From the NCBI GenBank assembly GCA_964546285.1, contig CAZJJK010000073.1, positions 1 through 16,451 on the forward strand: a stretch of DNA of 16,451 nt, read 5' to 3'. This document shows positions 6,833 to 13,632 of the stretch, piece after piece. The DNA is from CAZJJK01 sp964546285 (GTDB lineage: Bacteria > Spirochaetota > Spirochaetia > Treponematales > Breznakiellaceae). The notes beneath the pieces were generated by a model. The model searched no databases, was not told the DNA's origin, and saw only the letters and a program-made list of their open reading frames with translations. The position numbers were made by a program, and so were the translations under genes. Each line of letters opens with the position of its first letter. Within the stretch, counting starts at the first letter, position 1.

Positions 6833-8088
6833 ACGCGCGTATTCTTATCGCCGATGATGAAAAGCTGGAGCGCAGAGCGCTGTCGCTGATACTGGGTTCT
6901 ATGAAAGGGCATGATATAACTCTGGTAGAAGCGGCTAATGGACGGCAAGCGGTAGAAATGGCTCGCGCCGTTCCCCTGGATCTGGCTCTCCTAGATGTGC
7001 GTATGCCAGGAATGGATGGTATAGCGGCCGCTCGGGAAATTCGCGCGTTCAGCCCGGATACCCGTATCATTTTTATCACCGCCTTTGATAGTTTTGATTA
7101 CGCGCGTGAAGCTCTTCGTCTTAATGTTGATGAATACCTCGTGAAACCGGCTGATAAGGAAAGCGTGCGGGAAACTGTCAGCCGAGTCTTGATAAAGCTC
7201 GATGAGGAACGTCGCGAAGCCGCTAGGCGTCAACAGACAAGAGAGGAACGAGAACGAGCGTTGGACTTATTAGAGCGCGAACTTCGCGCGGCTATACAGC
7301 GTAACGCTTTAGTTGGGAACCGCTTTGACGCGTTTTTAGGCCTTAGAGGGCTGGCGGGTCGTGACCGTTTTGTCGCGGCGTTAAAGCCCTTATCCGATGA
7401 CTGTCGTGAGGATGTCGCTTTCGCCAATGCCAGACGTCTGGCCGCTTTGGCTGAGTCTTTGCTTCGCGATGATGGCTGGTTTGGCGTCGCGGTAGCTGAC
7501 TGCTGTGAAGTCCGAATCATCGCCGCGAATGAAGTGGCTGGCCGTGAAAAGCTTCAAGAATTACTTTTGTCCTTGATCGAATTGGCTAGACAGGAATTAG
7601 GGCTACGTGTCGTTGTCGGAGCCGCCCCAGCTTTGCCGGCTGACGGACCGGAATTATTCGCCCCGGCTCAGGACGCGGCGGCTTTAGCGTGCGCGGCTTC
7701 ACCCCTTGTCATCTTAGTTCCAGAAGGGGGAGAAGTCCCTATTGAGCATGAAAATCGATCCGAAATAAGCGCGGCGACGGTGGAAAGAGCGATAAGTTTT
7801 ATAAAAGCACACTTGGCTGAAAATTTTACCTTAGCTGACGCCGCTTCCTGGGCTCGCTGCTCGTCCTTTTACTTGTCACGCTTGTTTAAGGTCCATTGCG
7901 GTGAGACCTTTGTCCGCTATATCGCTAAGCAACGAGTGGAAGCGGCGAAGGCTTTATTGAGGACCGGTGACTATAGCGTGAAAGAAGTAGCGGCCCTAGT
8001 TGGGTTTCATGATCAAGCTTATTTTACGAAAATATTCAAACGCCTAACTGGACGCTTACCAGTTGATTATCGGCTTAATCCGCTGTGA
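6829..8088 (+). CDS. YesN-type response regulator (REC plus AraC DNA-binding domain)
   Basis: A 419-aa response regulator, cytoplasmic target of the upstream kinase. The receiver domain (1-125) has the acidic pocket DD (9-10), phospho-acceptor D56 in LLDVRMPGMDG, switch T84 and K106 in LVKPA. A long, partly coiled middle region (about 125-310) follows. The C-terminal 100 residues form an AraC-type double helix-turn-helix, recognisable from SSFYLSRLFK and VGFHDQAYFTKIFKRLTG. I take the GTG at 6829, whose bases overlap the kinase stop (GTGA), rather than the upstream ATG at 6619. The 70 extra residues would lie wholly inside the kinase gene in another frame and match nothing in a receiver domain. 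Like other YesN proteins it probably activates a neighbouring transporter. The dctP promoter 100 bp downstream, with a weak -35 and a direct repeat, is the obvious target (inference). Confidence 0.93.
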   Translation: MNARILIADDEKLERRALSLILGSMKGHDITLVEAANGRQAVEMARAVPLDLALLDVRMPGMDGIAAAREIRAFSPDTRIIFITAFDSFDYAREALRLNVDEYLVKPADKESVRETVSRVLIKLDEERREAARRQQTREERERALDLLERELRAAIQRNALVGNRFDAFLGLRGLAGRDRFVAALKPLSDDCREDVAFANARRLAALAESLLRDDGWFGVAVADCCEVRIIAANEVAGREKLQELLLSLIELARQELGLRVVVGAAPALPADGPELFAPAQDAAALACAASPLVILVPEGGEVPIEHENRSEISAATVERAISFIKAHLAENFTLADAASWARCSSFYLSRLFKVHCGETFVRYIAKQRVEAAKALLRTGDYSVKEVAALVGFHDQAYFTKIFKRLTGRLPVDYRLNPL

Positions 8089-8094
8089 TTCTAG

Positions 8095-8123
8095 CGCAAG
8101 AATATCCGAGAAATCGCAAGAAT
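8095..8123 (+). promoter_or_regulatory. Direct repeat upstream of dctP, candidate YesN-type activator site
   Basis: CGCAAGAAT occurs at 8095-8103 and 8115-8123, exactly 20 bp apart, on the same face of the helix. AraC-type regulators commonly bind direct repeats with two-turn spacing just upstream of a weak -35. A possible -10 (TACAGT, 8153-8158) has no good -35, as expected for an activated promoter. Assignment to the YesN protein is inference. Confidence 0.4.
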
Positions 8124-8156
8124 TTACCAATTCGATATTCCTCTCGCGGGCGTACA

Positions 8157-8167
8157 GTAACGCAAGG
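8157..8167 (+). promoter_or_regulatory. DeoR-operator-like half-site in the dctP leader
   Basis: GTAACGCAAGG matches GTAACGAAAGG at 3207-3217 in 10 of 11 positions. It falls at the predicted -10/start region of dctP and could bring the transporter under the same repressor as the catabolic genes. Confidence 0.35.
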
Positions 8168-8190
8168 CTTTTGCTCTTTAAGGAGGAACT

Positions 8191-9189
8191 ATGAAAGTGT
8201 CTAGAATCGTAGCCTGCGCTATCGTTTTGTGTGTTATCAGCGCGGCGGTTTTCGCTGAAGGCCAGAAAGAAGTAACAACTTCTCAACCCATTGTCCTACG
8301 TTTGGCTGAAACCCACCCAGCGGATTATCCCACAACCAAGGGCGATCAAAAATTCGCCGATTTGGTTAAAGAAAGGACCAATGGCCGTATCACTATTGAA
8401 GTGTATCCAGGCTCTCAATTAGGCCAGGAAAAAGCGGCTATTGAGCAAGTTCAGTTTGGCGCTATCGATTTCACCCGCGTGAGTTTATCGGTATTCGCGT
8501 CATTCTGCCCGCAGATGGACGCTCTTCAGATGCCGTATCTATACCGAAACGTGGATCATATGTGGAAAGTTTTGAACGGCCAGATTGGGCAAGATCTCTT
8601 AGCCTCTGTGGACAGCGCTAATTTCATCGGTTTTGGCTGGTTTGAATCCGGTTCTCGCAATTTCTATAATTCCAAACGCCCTGTGGAAAAACCTGAAGAC
8701 CTAGTCGGCTTAAAAATCCGCGTTCAGGAATCTCCCTTAATGGTAGGCCTAGTCAATGCTTTCGGCGCTGTAGCGACACCCATGCCCTATGGCGAAGTCT
8801 ACAGCGCTTTGCAAACCGGGGTTGTCGACGGCGCGGAAAACAACTGGCCGTCCTATTACTCCACCAGCCATTATGAAGTAGCTAAATACTTTACATTAGA
8901 TGAGCATACGCGGGTCCCGGAGATTATTGTCGGATCCAAGCTTTCTTTAGCGAAAATTTCTGAGGCTGATATGGCGATAATTAAGCAGGCCGCTAAGGAC
9001 GCTGTGGATTATCAACGCGCAGAATGGGCTGCTTACGAAAAAGTATCCGAAGAAAAGATCCGGGCCGCGGGTAATACTATCTCTAAAATAGACGATAAAG
9101 CGCCCTGGCAGGCTAAAATGCAAGCCTTGTACGCCGCGCAACCCAAAGCCACACAGGATTTTATTAAGAAGGTCAATGAAGTCAAATAG
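8191..9189 (+). CDS. dctP: TRAP transporter substrate-binding protein DctP (predicted sugar-acid binder)
   Basis: A 332-aa periplasmic solute receptor of the DctP family. The signal peptide has a KVSR start, a hydrophobic core 5-18 and a VFA cleavage site after residue 22. The predicted mature protein starts EGQKE, a form common in Treponema binding proteins. Family landmarks are LAETHPADYPT (38-48), GRITIEVYPGSQLG (65-78), GAIDFTRV (90-97), LKIRV with R177, the arginine that in this family salt-bridges the substrate carboxylate, and GEVYSALQTGVVDGAENN (201-218). The start is backed by AAGGAGG (8180-8186). It lies 102 nt after the response regulator gene. Membrane partners follow after a 9238-9262 hairpin. 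Hexuronates or aldonates are the likely cargo because uronate enzymes surround it and the family has proven uronate-binding members. C4-dicarboxylates remain possible. Confidence 0.93.
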   Translation: MKVSRIVACAIVLCVISAAVFAEGQKEVTTSQPIVLRLAETHPADYPTTKGDQKFADLVKERTNGRITIEVYPGSQLGQEKAAIEQVQFGAIDFTRVSLSVFASFCPQMDALQMPYLYRNVDHMWKVLNGQIGQDLLASVDSANFIGFGWFESGSRNFYNSKRPVEKPEDLVGLKIRVQESPLMVGLVNAFGAVATPMPYGEVYSALQTGVVDGAENNWPSYYSTSHYEVAKYFTLDEHTRVPEIIVGSKLSLAKISEADMAIIKQAAKDAVDYQRAEWAAYEKVSEEKIRAAGNTISKIDDKAPWQAKMQALYAAQPKATQDFIKKVNEVK

Positions 9190-9237
9190 TGGTATTTGGT
9201 TTTTTCTTAGCTTTAGGCGATAGGAAGAAAAAATTAG

Positions 9238-9262
9238 CGGCCGCGGTTTTTAACCGCGGCCG
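9238..9262. terminator. Strong intercistronic hairpin between dctP and dctQ
   Basis: CGGCCGCGG (9238-9246) pairs with CCGCGGCCG (9254-9262). The stem extends by two T-A pairs around a TTT loop. The plus strand has T6 only 12 nt later (9275-9280), so this is not a standard intrinsic terminator for dctP. Partial attenuation or 3'-end stabilisation of dctP mRNA is more likely, giving excess binding protein over membrane subunits. On the minus strand the stem is followed closely by TTTTTT. The rest of the 190-nt gap is A-rich and shows nothing else I can support. Confidence 0.6.
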
Positions 9263-9457
9263 TATTCTAAACGGTTTTTTATGAATACGAAGAAGTTTGT
9301 TGCTAAGGCGGACTGAGTGGGTTACAAATGAATTAGCTTTGATAATAACAAAACAAAACGGAAAAAAGAATTCAGGTAAGTGAAGGTGATTGAGGTAAAA
9401 AACAGGGTAATAAGGGGGTATCGGATTAAGCCGATGCTAGCAGGGGGTAGCCAAAAG

Positions 9458-10003
9458 ATGATCAAGGGTATCGTCCGCGTTTTTAATCTAATCCATATCG
9501 GTATGGTCTATCTCGCTAAGGTCATGATCGTGGTTATGGTGCTTCTTACGTTTTTGAATGTGGTGTTACGTTATGGTTTTAGCAGCGGGATTATTTGGAC
9601 GGAAGAAATAGCCTTGCTATTAGCGGTGTGGTTTATCTTTATCGCCATGGGCCTTGGGGTTAAGCAGGGCTTGCATATCAATATAGCCCTGTTTGAGGCT
9701 GGGAAACTTCCAAAGGGTTTGGATTTCGCGCTCAATCGTCTTCGCGATCTGGTTGTCATCGCGGTTGCCATTGTCATGCTTATTTATGGATGGAAATTAA
9801 CTGATATGACTAGAATGTCTATTATGCCGGCGACCGGTCTGCCTCAAGCTTGGTTATACGCCGCGGTACCCTTTGGCGCTGTTATCATCCTATACGAAGC
9901 TTTAACAGAATTGCTTGGCGTTGATACGAATGACGCCTCGGTTGACGCTTTTTTATCCGGAAAAGGTTCTTTCAAAGCGGTTATTGGAGGGGGAAATGCC
10001 TAA
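9458..10003 (+). CDS. dctQ: TRAP transporter small membrane subunit DctQ
   Basis: Small inner-membrane subunit that joins DctM to form the sodium-driven TRAP permease. Counting from the ATG at 9458 (181 aa, normal for DctQ), four membrane segments lie at about 15-37, 49-67, 95-113 and 132-150. The signature FLNVVLRYGF, IWTEEIALLLAVWFIFIAMG and KQGLHINI is clear. The open frame continues upstream to a GTG at 9380 (207 aa), adding 26 charged residues. That GTG has only AGG 3 nt before it. The ATG at 9458 has AGGGGG (9442-9447) at a rather long 10 nt. I prefer the shorter form because the extension is atypical, but the start is unsettled. The end overlaps dctM by 8 nt, so the two are translationally coupled. 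Confidence 0.9.
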   Translation: MIKGIVRVFNLIHIGMVYLAKVMIVVMVLLTFLNVVLRYGFSSGIIWTEEIALLLAVWFIFIAMGLGVKQGLHINIALFEAGKLPKGLDFALNRLRDLVVIAVAIVMLIYGWKLTDMTRMSIMPATGLPQAWLYAAVPFGAVIILYEALTELLGVDTNDASVDAFLSGKGSFKAVIGGGNA

Positions 10004-11300
10004 CCTTGATCTCGCTATCGCTTTACTTTTAGGCTCCTTTGCCATCCTTCTTATCTTAAGGGTCCCTATCACTTTTTCTTTGGCCTTTTCCTCAACGATT
10101 ACGGCGATTTATCTGAAGATCCCGTTAATGGCCGTTGTGCAACAATTGGTGCAGGGCGTTCGTTCCTTTTCTCTGTTAGCGATTCCCTTCTTTATTCTCG
10201 CCGGTGAAATTATGGGGCAGGGGGGCATAAGCAGGAGGATAATTCTATTTTCCAACGTGCTCGTTGGCCGTATCCGTGGCGGTTTGGCCCAGGTGAATTG
10301 CCTGGCTTCCATGTTTTTTGGCGGAATTTCAGGTTCGGCTGTCGCGGACGTGTCGTCTATAGGCACTATGTTGATCCCGATGATGAAGGAGAAAGGGTAT
10401 GATGACGATTTTTCTGTCGGTATAACCGTAACCTCCGCTTGCCAGGGGGTCATTATACCGCCTAGCCACAATATGATTCTGTTTTCATTGGCGGCTGGGG
10501 GTGTTTCGGTCGGACGTCTTTTTTTAGGCGGTTTTGTTCCTGGAGTGTTGCTGGGTGTCGCTTTGATGATTGTGAGCTATATCTTCGCGATAAAACGCGG
10601 TTATCCCAAAGAAAAGAAATACACGTTAAAAGAAGCGTGGGTTGTATCAAAAGAAGCTATACTTGGCTTATTTACCGCCATAATTATCATTGGCGGAGTT
10701 ATAAGCGGTGTCTTTACCGCCACTGAATCCGCCGCGGTCGCCGTCGTCTACGCCTTTATCATTACCTTTTTTGTGTATCGCGAAATCCCGCTCAAAGCTA
10801 TTTGGGGTATTCTATATAACACCTTGAAGACTCTAGCTATGGTTATGGCATTGATAGCCGCGGCTAGCGCTTTCGGGTGGCTAATGGCGTACCTTAGGAT
10901 TCCCGCTTTAGCCACAGAGGCTTTACTAAGCGTTACGACTAATAAAGTAATATTGCTCCTTTTAATAAATATATTGTTGTTAGCGCTTGGGTGCATCATG
11001 GATATGGCGCCGCTTATTTTAATTACCACGCCTATTCTTTATCCGGTGGTTGTGAATAGTCTTGGCATGAATCCGGTAAATTTTGGCGTTATGTTAATTC
11101 TTAATTTAGCTATTGGCCTTTGTACGCCGCCGGTCGGGTCGGCTCTTTTTGTTGGTTGCGCGATCGGGAAGATAAAAATTGAGAAAGTAATTAAAACGAT
11201 GTTGCCAATGTACGCGGCTATGCTCGTTGTCTTGATATTAATAACGTTTATTCCGGATATTACGATGTTTATCCCTAACTTATTGATGCCGCAAAGATAA
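9996..11300 (+). CDS. dctM: TRAP transporter large permease subunit DctM
   Basis: A 434-aa polytopic inner-membrane protein that forms the transport pathway of the TRAP system, using an ion gradient to drive uptake of the DctP-bound substrate. Family motifs are intact: LLAIPFFILAGEIM, FFGGISGSAVADVSSIG, GVIIPPSHNMILFSLAAGG followed by VSVGRLFLGGFVPG, FTATESAAVAVVYA, and NLAIGLCTPPVG near the C-terminus. About a dozen hydrophobic segments are visible. The ATG at 9996 is preferred over the in-frame one at 9915 because GGAGG (9986-9990) lies 5 nt before it and MPNLDLAIALLLG is the usual DctM N-terminus. The extra 27 residues would overlap dctQ. Length is normal for the family, and no separate promoter is seen. 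Confidence 0.95.
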   Translation: MPNLDLAIALLLGSFAILLILRVPITFSLAFSSTITAIYLKIPLMAVVQQLVQGVRSFSLLAIPFFILAGEIMGQGGISRRIILFSNVLVGRIRGGLAQVNCLASMFFGGISGSAVADVSSIGTMLIPMMKEKGYDDDFSVGITVTSACQGVIIPPSHNMILFSLAAGGVSVGRLFLGGFVPGVLLGVALMIVSYIFAIKRGYPKEKKYTLKEAWVVSKEAILGLFTAIIIIGGVISGVFTATESAAVAVVYAFIITFFVYREIPLKAIWGILYNTLKTLAMVMALIAAASAFGWLMAYLRIPALATEALLSVTTNKVILLLLINILLLALGCIMDMAPLILITTPILYPVVVNSLGMNPVNFGVMLILNLAIGLCTPPVGSALFVGCAIGKIKIEKVIKTMLPMYAAMLVVLILITFIPDITMFIPNLLMPQR

Positions 11301-11312
11301 GTTCTCCTTTTC

Positions 11313-11349
11313 CCGCGGCAAGGAGAAGCTCGCTTTTCCATTGCCGCGG
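11313..11349. terminator. Large hairpin between convergent dctM and lipoprotein gene
   Basis: CCGCGGCAA (11313-11321) pairs with TTGCCGCGG (11341-11349). The stem continues inward as GGAGAAGC (11322-11329) with GCTTTTCC (11332-11339), one G-T pair and one bulged A (11340), closing on a 2-base loop region. No T-run follows on either strand. It begins 12 nt after the dctM stop and probably marks or protects the transcript 3' end, acting in both directions. Confidence 0.55.
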
Positions 11350-11385
11350 AGACAAGGCTTGCTTAATTGCTTAATGGTAACATTG

Positions 11386-12414
11386 TCAAAACTCATTTAG
11401 TAGCTGGCCTTGGAGCTTATCCAGTGAAGCTCTCTCGTCATCACCAGCGGGAGAAGCCAGCGCGGCGGCGCGTATAAAGACGGCGTCCACGGAGGCCGCG
11501 AAATCGACCCGCTTAAGTCCGTACAGGAAAATACCTACCGCTTCTTCCTTAAAAGGGCTTATAGAAGAGGGTGTGGAGTCGTGAGAGCCTTGTGGTTGAA
11601 AACGCCTAACAAGCCAGGTGGATTTTATTAATTGTGGGTTGTATCGGATTCTATCCATGCCCTCCCAAAACGCTTTTAAAAAGGCCACATATGTGTCGTT
11701 TTCATCAGCGCCAAGCCAGCGTAGATGCTTTCTCAGTCGTGTTGTGGCCGCCGCCGCTACCGCCGTATTGGCGTTGACTGTTTCAAGGCGTTTGGCTAAA
11801 GATGCTTTGCTGCCGGTTGTTTCCTCAATGCGAAAAAGATACCAGCTCTGATACTCGGGCAGGGATTCCAGATCATGTGGATCGCTGTAGATCCAATCCG
11901 GAAAGGCTTTCCCGATTTCCTTGCCGGAAAAATCGATAATCTCGATAGACGGCTCGGTTAACGTGGGAGCTGAACTTGGCTTATCTACTAGTTGATCCTC
12001 TAGTACAGCCGCTATATCCGGGTCCTTGATGGTATCTTCTATATGGACACTTTTCGTGCTTTCAATCGTGGAAGATTTTTCTGAGTTAGCGTTTGTCACC
12101 TGTTCCTCGCTGTCTGAAAGGCCTACAGCGTTTGTGGCAGATATTTCGGTACGCGGTGTCAACTTGTCGGGCTTTACCGCGTGAGGTACGGGTTCCGCGA
12201 AGACGCTATCGTCCTTTGAGGGCGCAACGGCCGCGGCATCTTTTGACGATAAGGATGTAGGGCTTTCATCGGGAATGGCGCCGCTTATTTGTCTGTCCAC
12301 TTCCTGGAAACCAGCGATAGGTTTTGGCGCTCCGGCACAGGAGAAGAGCAAGAATACTGAAAATAGCGCGAAAGGCAAGCTTATAGTTTTTATGGAAATG
12401 AGAATAATTTTCAT
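11386..12414 (-). CDS. Hypothetical lipoprotein, spirochaetal type
   Basis: A 342-aa predicted lipoprotein. The signal peptide has K2 and K9, a hydrophobic core (11-24) and the lipobox LLFSC with C26 as lipidated residue, a looser lipobox of spirochaetal type. Residues about 40-160 are a low-complexity Ser/Thr/Glu/Ala-rich linker, presumably unstructured. The folded part is about 160-342, beginning GKAFPDWIYSDP, then an Ala-rich helix with LAKRLETVNANTAVAAAA. The proline-tryptophan entry and alanine helix recall LPP20-type lipoprotein domains, but only weakly. I do not recognise a function. It is transcribed alone, convergent with dctM and divergent from the LacI gene, so it may not belong to the uronate pathway. 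The start ATG has only a weak ribosome site (GGGG, 6 nt upstream). The protein likely sits at the outer or inner membrane facing the periplasm. Confidence 0.8.
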   Translation of the reverse strand: MKIILISIKTISLPFALFSVFLLFSCAGAPKPIAGFQEVDRQISGAIPDESPTSLSSKDAAAVAPSKDDSVFAEPVPHAVKPDKLTPRTEISATNAVGLSDSEEQVTNANSEKSSTIESTKSVHIEDTIKDPDIAAVLEDQLVDKPSSAPTLTEPSIEIIDFSGKEIGKAFPDWIYSDPHDLESLPEYQSWYLFRIEETTGSKASLAKRLETVNANTAVAAAATTRLRKHLRWLGADENDTYVAFLKAFWEGMDRIRYNPQLIKSTWLVRRFQPQGSHDSTPSSISPFKEEAVGIFLYGLKRVDFAASVDAVFIRAAALASPAGDDERASLDKLQGQLLNEF

Positions 12415-12436
12415 GCATACCCCAATTTGACGGGAG

Positions 12437-12465
12437 CTAATACTAGCGCCGTGGTTTCATGACAA
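12437..12465 (-). promoter_or_regulatory. Candidate sigma-70 promoter for the lipoprotein gene
   Basis: On the minus strand, TTGTCA (12465-12460) and TATTAG (12442-12437) are separated by 17 bp. They match the consensus in 5 and 4 positions. The start would be near 12430, giving a short leader of about 16 nt. Confidence 0.5.
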
Positions 12466-12515
12466 CTGTAATCGAGTAGCGGCTCTTGTCAATGAGTTTC
12501 TTGCTTTGTCGTTGC

Positions 12516-12544
12516 TTGACTGGGTAGTTCCCGCGCGCTATAAT
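12516..12544 (+). promoter_or_regulatory. Near-consensus sigma-70 promoter for the lacI-gnd-kdgK block
   Basis: TTGACT (12516-12521), a 17-bp spacer and a perfect TATAAT (12539-12544). Predicted start is about 12551, inside the 12-bp palindrome at 12545-12556. Such a strong core promoter implies it must be repressed to be controlled. Confidence 0.8.
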
Positions 12545-12556
12545 GCCATCGATGGC
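12545..12556. promoter_or_regulatory. Palindromic operator candidate at the lacI transcription start
   Basis: GCCATCGATGGC is a perfect 12-bp palindrome with a central CG step, as LacI-family operators typically have. It begins immediately after the -10 box. Binding there would block initiation, consistent with autorepression by the LacI protein encoded just downstream. Confidence 0.5.
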
Positions 12557-12573
12557 GCAAATGAGACAAGAAT

Positions 12574-13554
12574 ATGCCAACTATTCATGATGTAGCGCGA
12601 GCGGCCGGTGTTTCAGCCCGAACCGTTTCTCGTGTAGTCAATGAAAACGGCCGAGTAAAGTATGAGACTCGTGAGTCTGTTTTAGCCATATGTGAACAAC
12701 TTGGCTTTAGGCCGGATCCTTCGGCACGGGCTCTTAAAACGGGACGCAAACGTATGATAGGCGTTGTCGCGAACGCCGTATCGTCTGATACGACCCTGCG
12801 TCGTATAGAATTATTATCCAAATTGTTTAACGCGGTCGGTTACGCGCTGCTCATTCAATACGCCGATAACGCCGAGATTGAGGAAGCGGCTATTCGAGAA
12901 ATAGCGCCGCGTTGCGATGCCCTCATAGTATTCACCAACCTAAGGACTTCCGAAGCGCCAGCCTTTGAGGCTCTGACAAGACAAGGCTACCCCTTTATCC
13001 TGGTCGATCCGCCGCGGGCTGTCGCATACCCGGCTATCCATATAGATCGTAGAAGCGGTTATCGAGACGCTGTCCGGTACTTGTATGGCAGAGGACGGCG
13101 AAAGCCCGTGCTTTTAGTGGAAGATTTTCGTTCCTCAGAACGAATAAGCGGTTTTAAAGAGGGCTTGGAAATCGTTGGTCTTGCCTTCAGTGAAACTATG
13201 GTTCTTCATACTGGAAAACGCTTTGCTGGCGGAGTACAGGCGTCAGGTGAGCTAATTAGTCGTATTAAAGCGGGATGTGTTGACGCTGTATTGTGTCATA
13301 ATGATAAAATTGCCTTAGGCTTAATGAATGGTCTGTGCGCCGCTAGAATAGCTATACCGGATACAGTCGCCGTAATTGGTTTTGATGACGATGAATATGG
13401 CGCTTATTTATCTCCGGCCTTAACCACTATAGCGCAGACCGGCGGCGATCCGGCCGCGTATATCTTTAATCAATTGAGAAATAGGTTGGAATTTGGTGCC
13501 GCGGTTGACGGCACGATTTTTGGAACGGCGTTGGTGCTGCGCGCATCGGCTTAA
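12574..13554 (+). CDS. LacI-family transcriptional regulator
   Basis: A 326-aa cytoplasmic repressor of the LacI/GalR family, slightly short for it. The N-terminal helix-turn-helix TIHDVARAAGVSARTVSRVV (3-22) is classical. A hinge helix SARALKTGRKRMIGVV (50-65) follows, then a periplasmic-binding-protein-like effector domain (about 60-325) with conserved DAVLCHNDKIALGLM, VAVIGFDDDEYG and LSPALTTIAQ. Its effector is unknown. Because gnd and a KDG-type kinase follow in the same direction, gluconate, mannonate or KDG are reasonable candidates. Escherichia coli GntR, the gluconate repressor, belongs to this family. No strong Shine-Dalgarno is seen before the ATG at 12574 (only GAGACAAG), so expression is probably low despite the strong promoter. 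Confidence 0.93.
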   Translation: MPTIHDVARAAGVSARTVSRVVNENGRVKYETRESVLAICEQLGFRPDPSARALKTGRKRMIGVVANAVSSDTTLRRIELLSKLFNAVGYALLIQYADNAEIEEAAIREIAPRCDALIVFTNLRTSEAPAFEALTRQGYPFILVDPPRAVAYPAIHIDRRSGYRDAVRYLYGRGRRKPVLLVEDFRSSERISGFKEGLEIVGLAFSETMVLHTGKRFAGGVQASGELISRIKAGCVDAVLCHNDKIALGLMNGLCAARIAIPDTVAVIGFDDDEYGAYLSPALTTIAQTGGDPAAYIFNQLRNRLEFGAAVDGTIFGTALVLRASA

Positions 13555-13600
13555 AAGGATAGCGTCACGGCGGTTTGAGTAGCGTTCATGAGAGGGAAAA

Positions 13601-13618
13601 GGCGGCGATGATCCCGCC
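13601..13618 (+). promoter_or_regulatory. Small hairpin before the gnd ribosome-binding site
   Basis: GGCGG (13601-13605) can pair with CCGCC (13614-13618), leaving an 8-nt loop, and the stem ends 3 nt before the Shine-Dalgarno AGGAGG (13622-13627). It might modulate translation or reflect mRNA processing. The evidence is structural only. The remainder of the 75-nt gap shows no promoter I can support. Confidence 0.3.
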
Positions 13619-13632
13619 GATAGGAGGATTTG

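Noticed and set aside
9915..9995. Upstream in-frame ATG for dctM
   Set aside because: It would overlap dctQ by about 90 nt and lacks a ribosome site. The ATG at 9996 has GGAGG at 5 nt and a typical DctM N-terminus.
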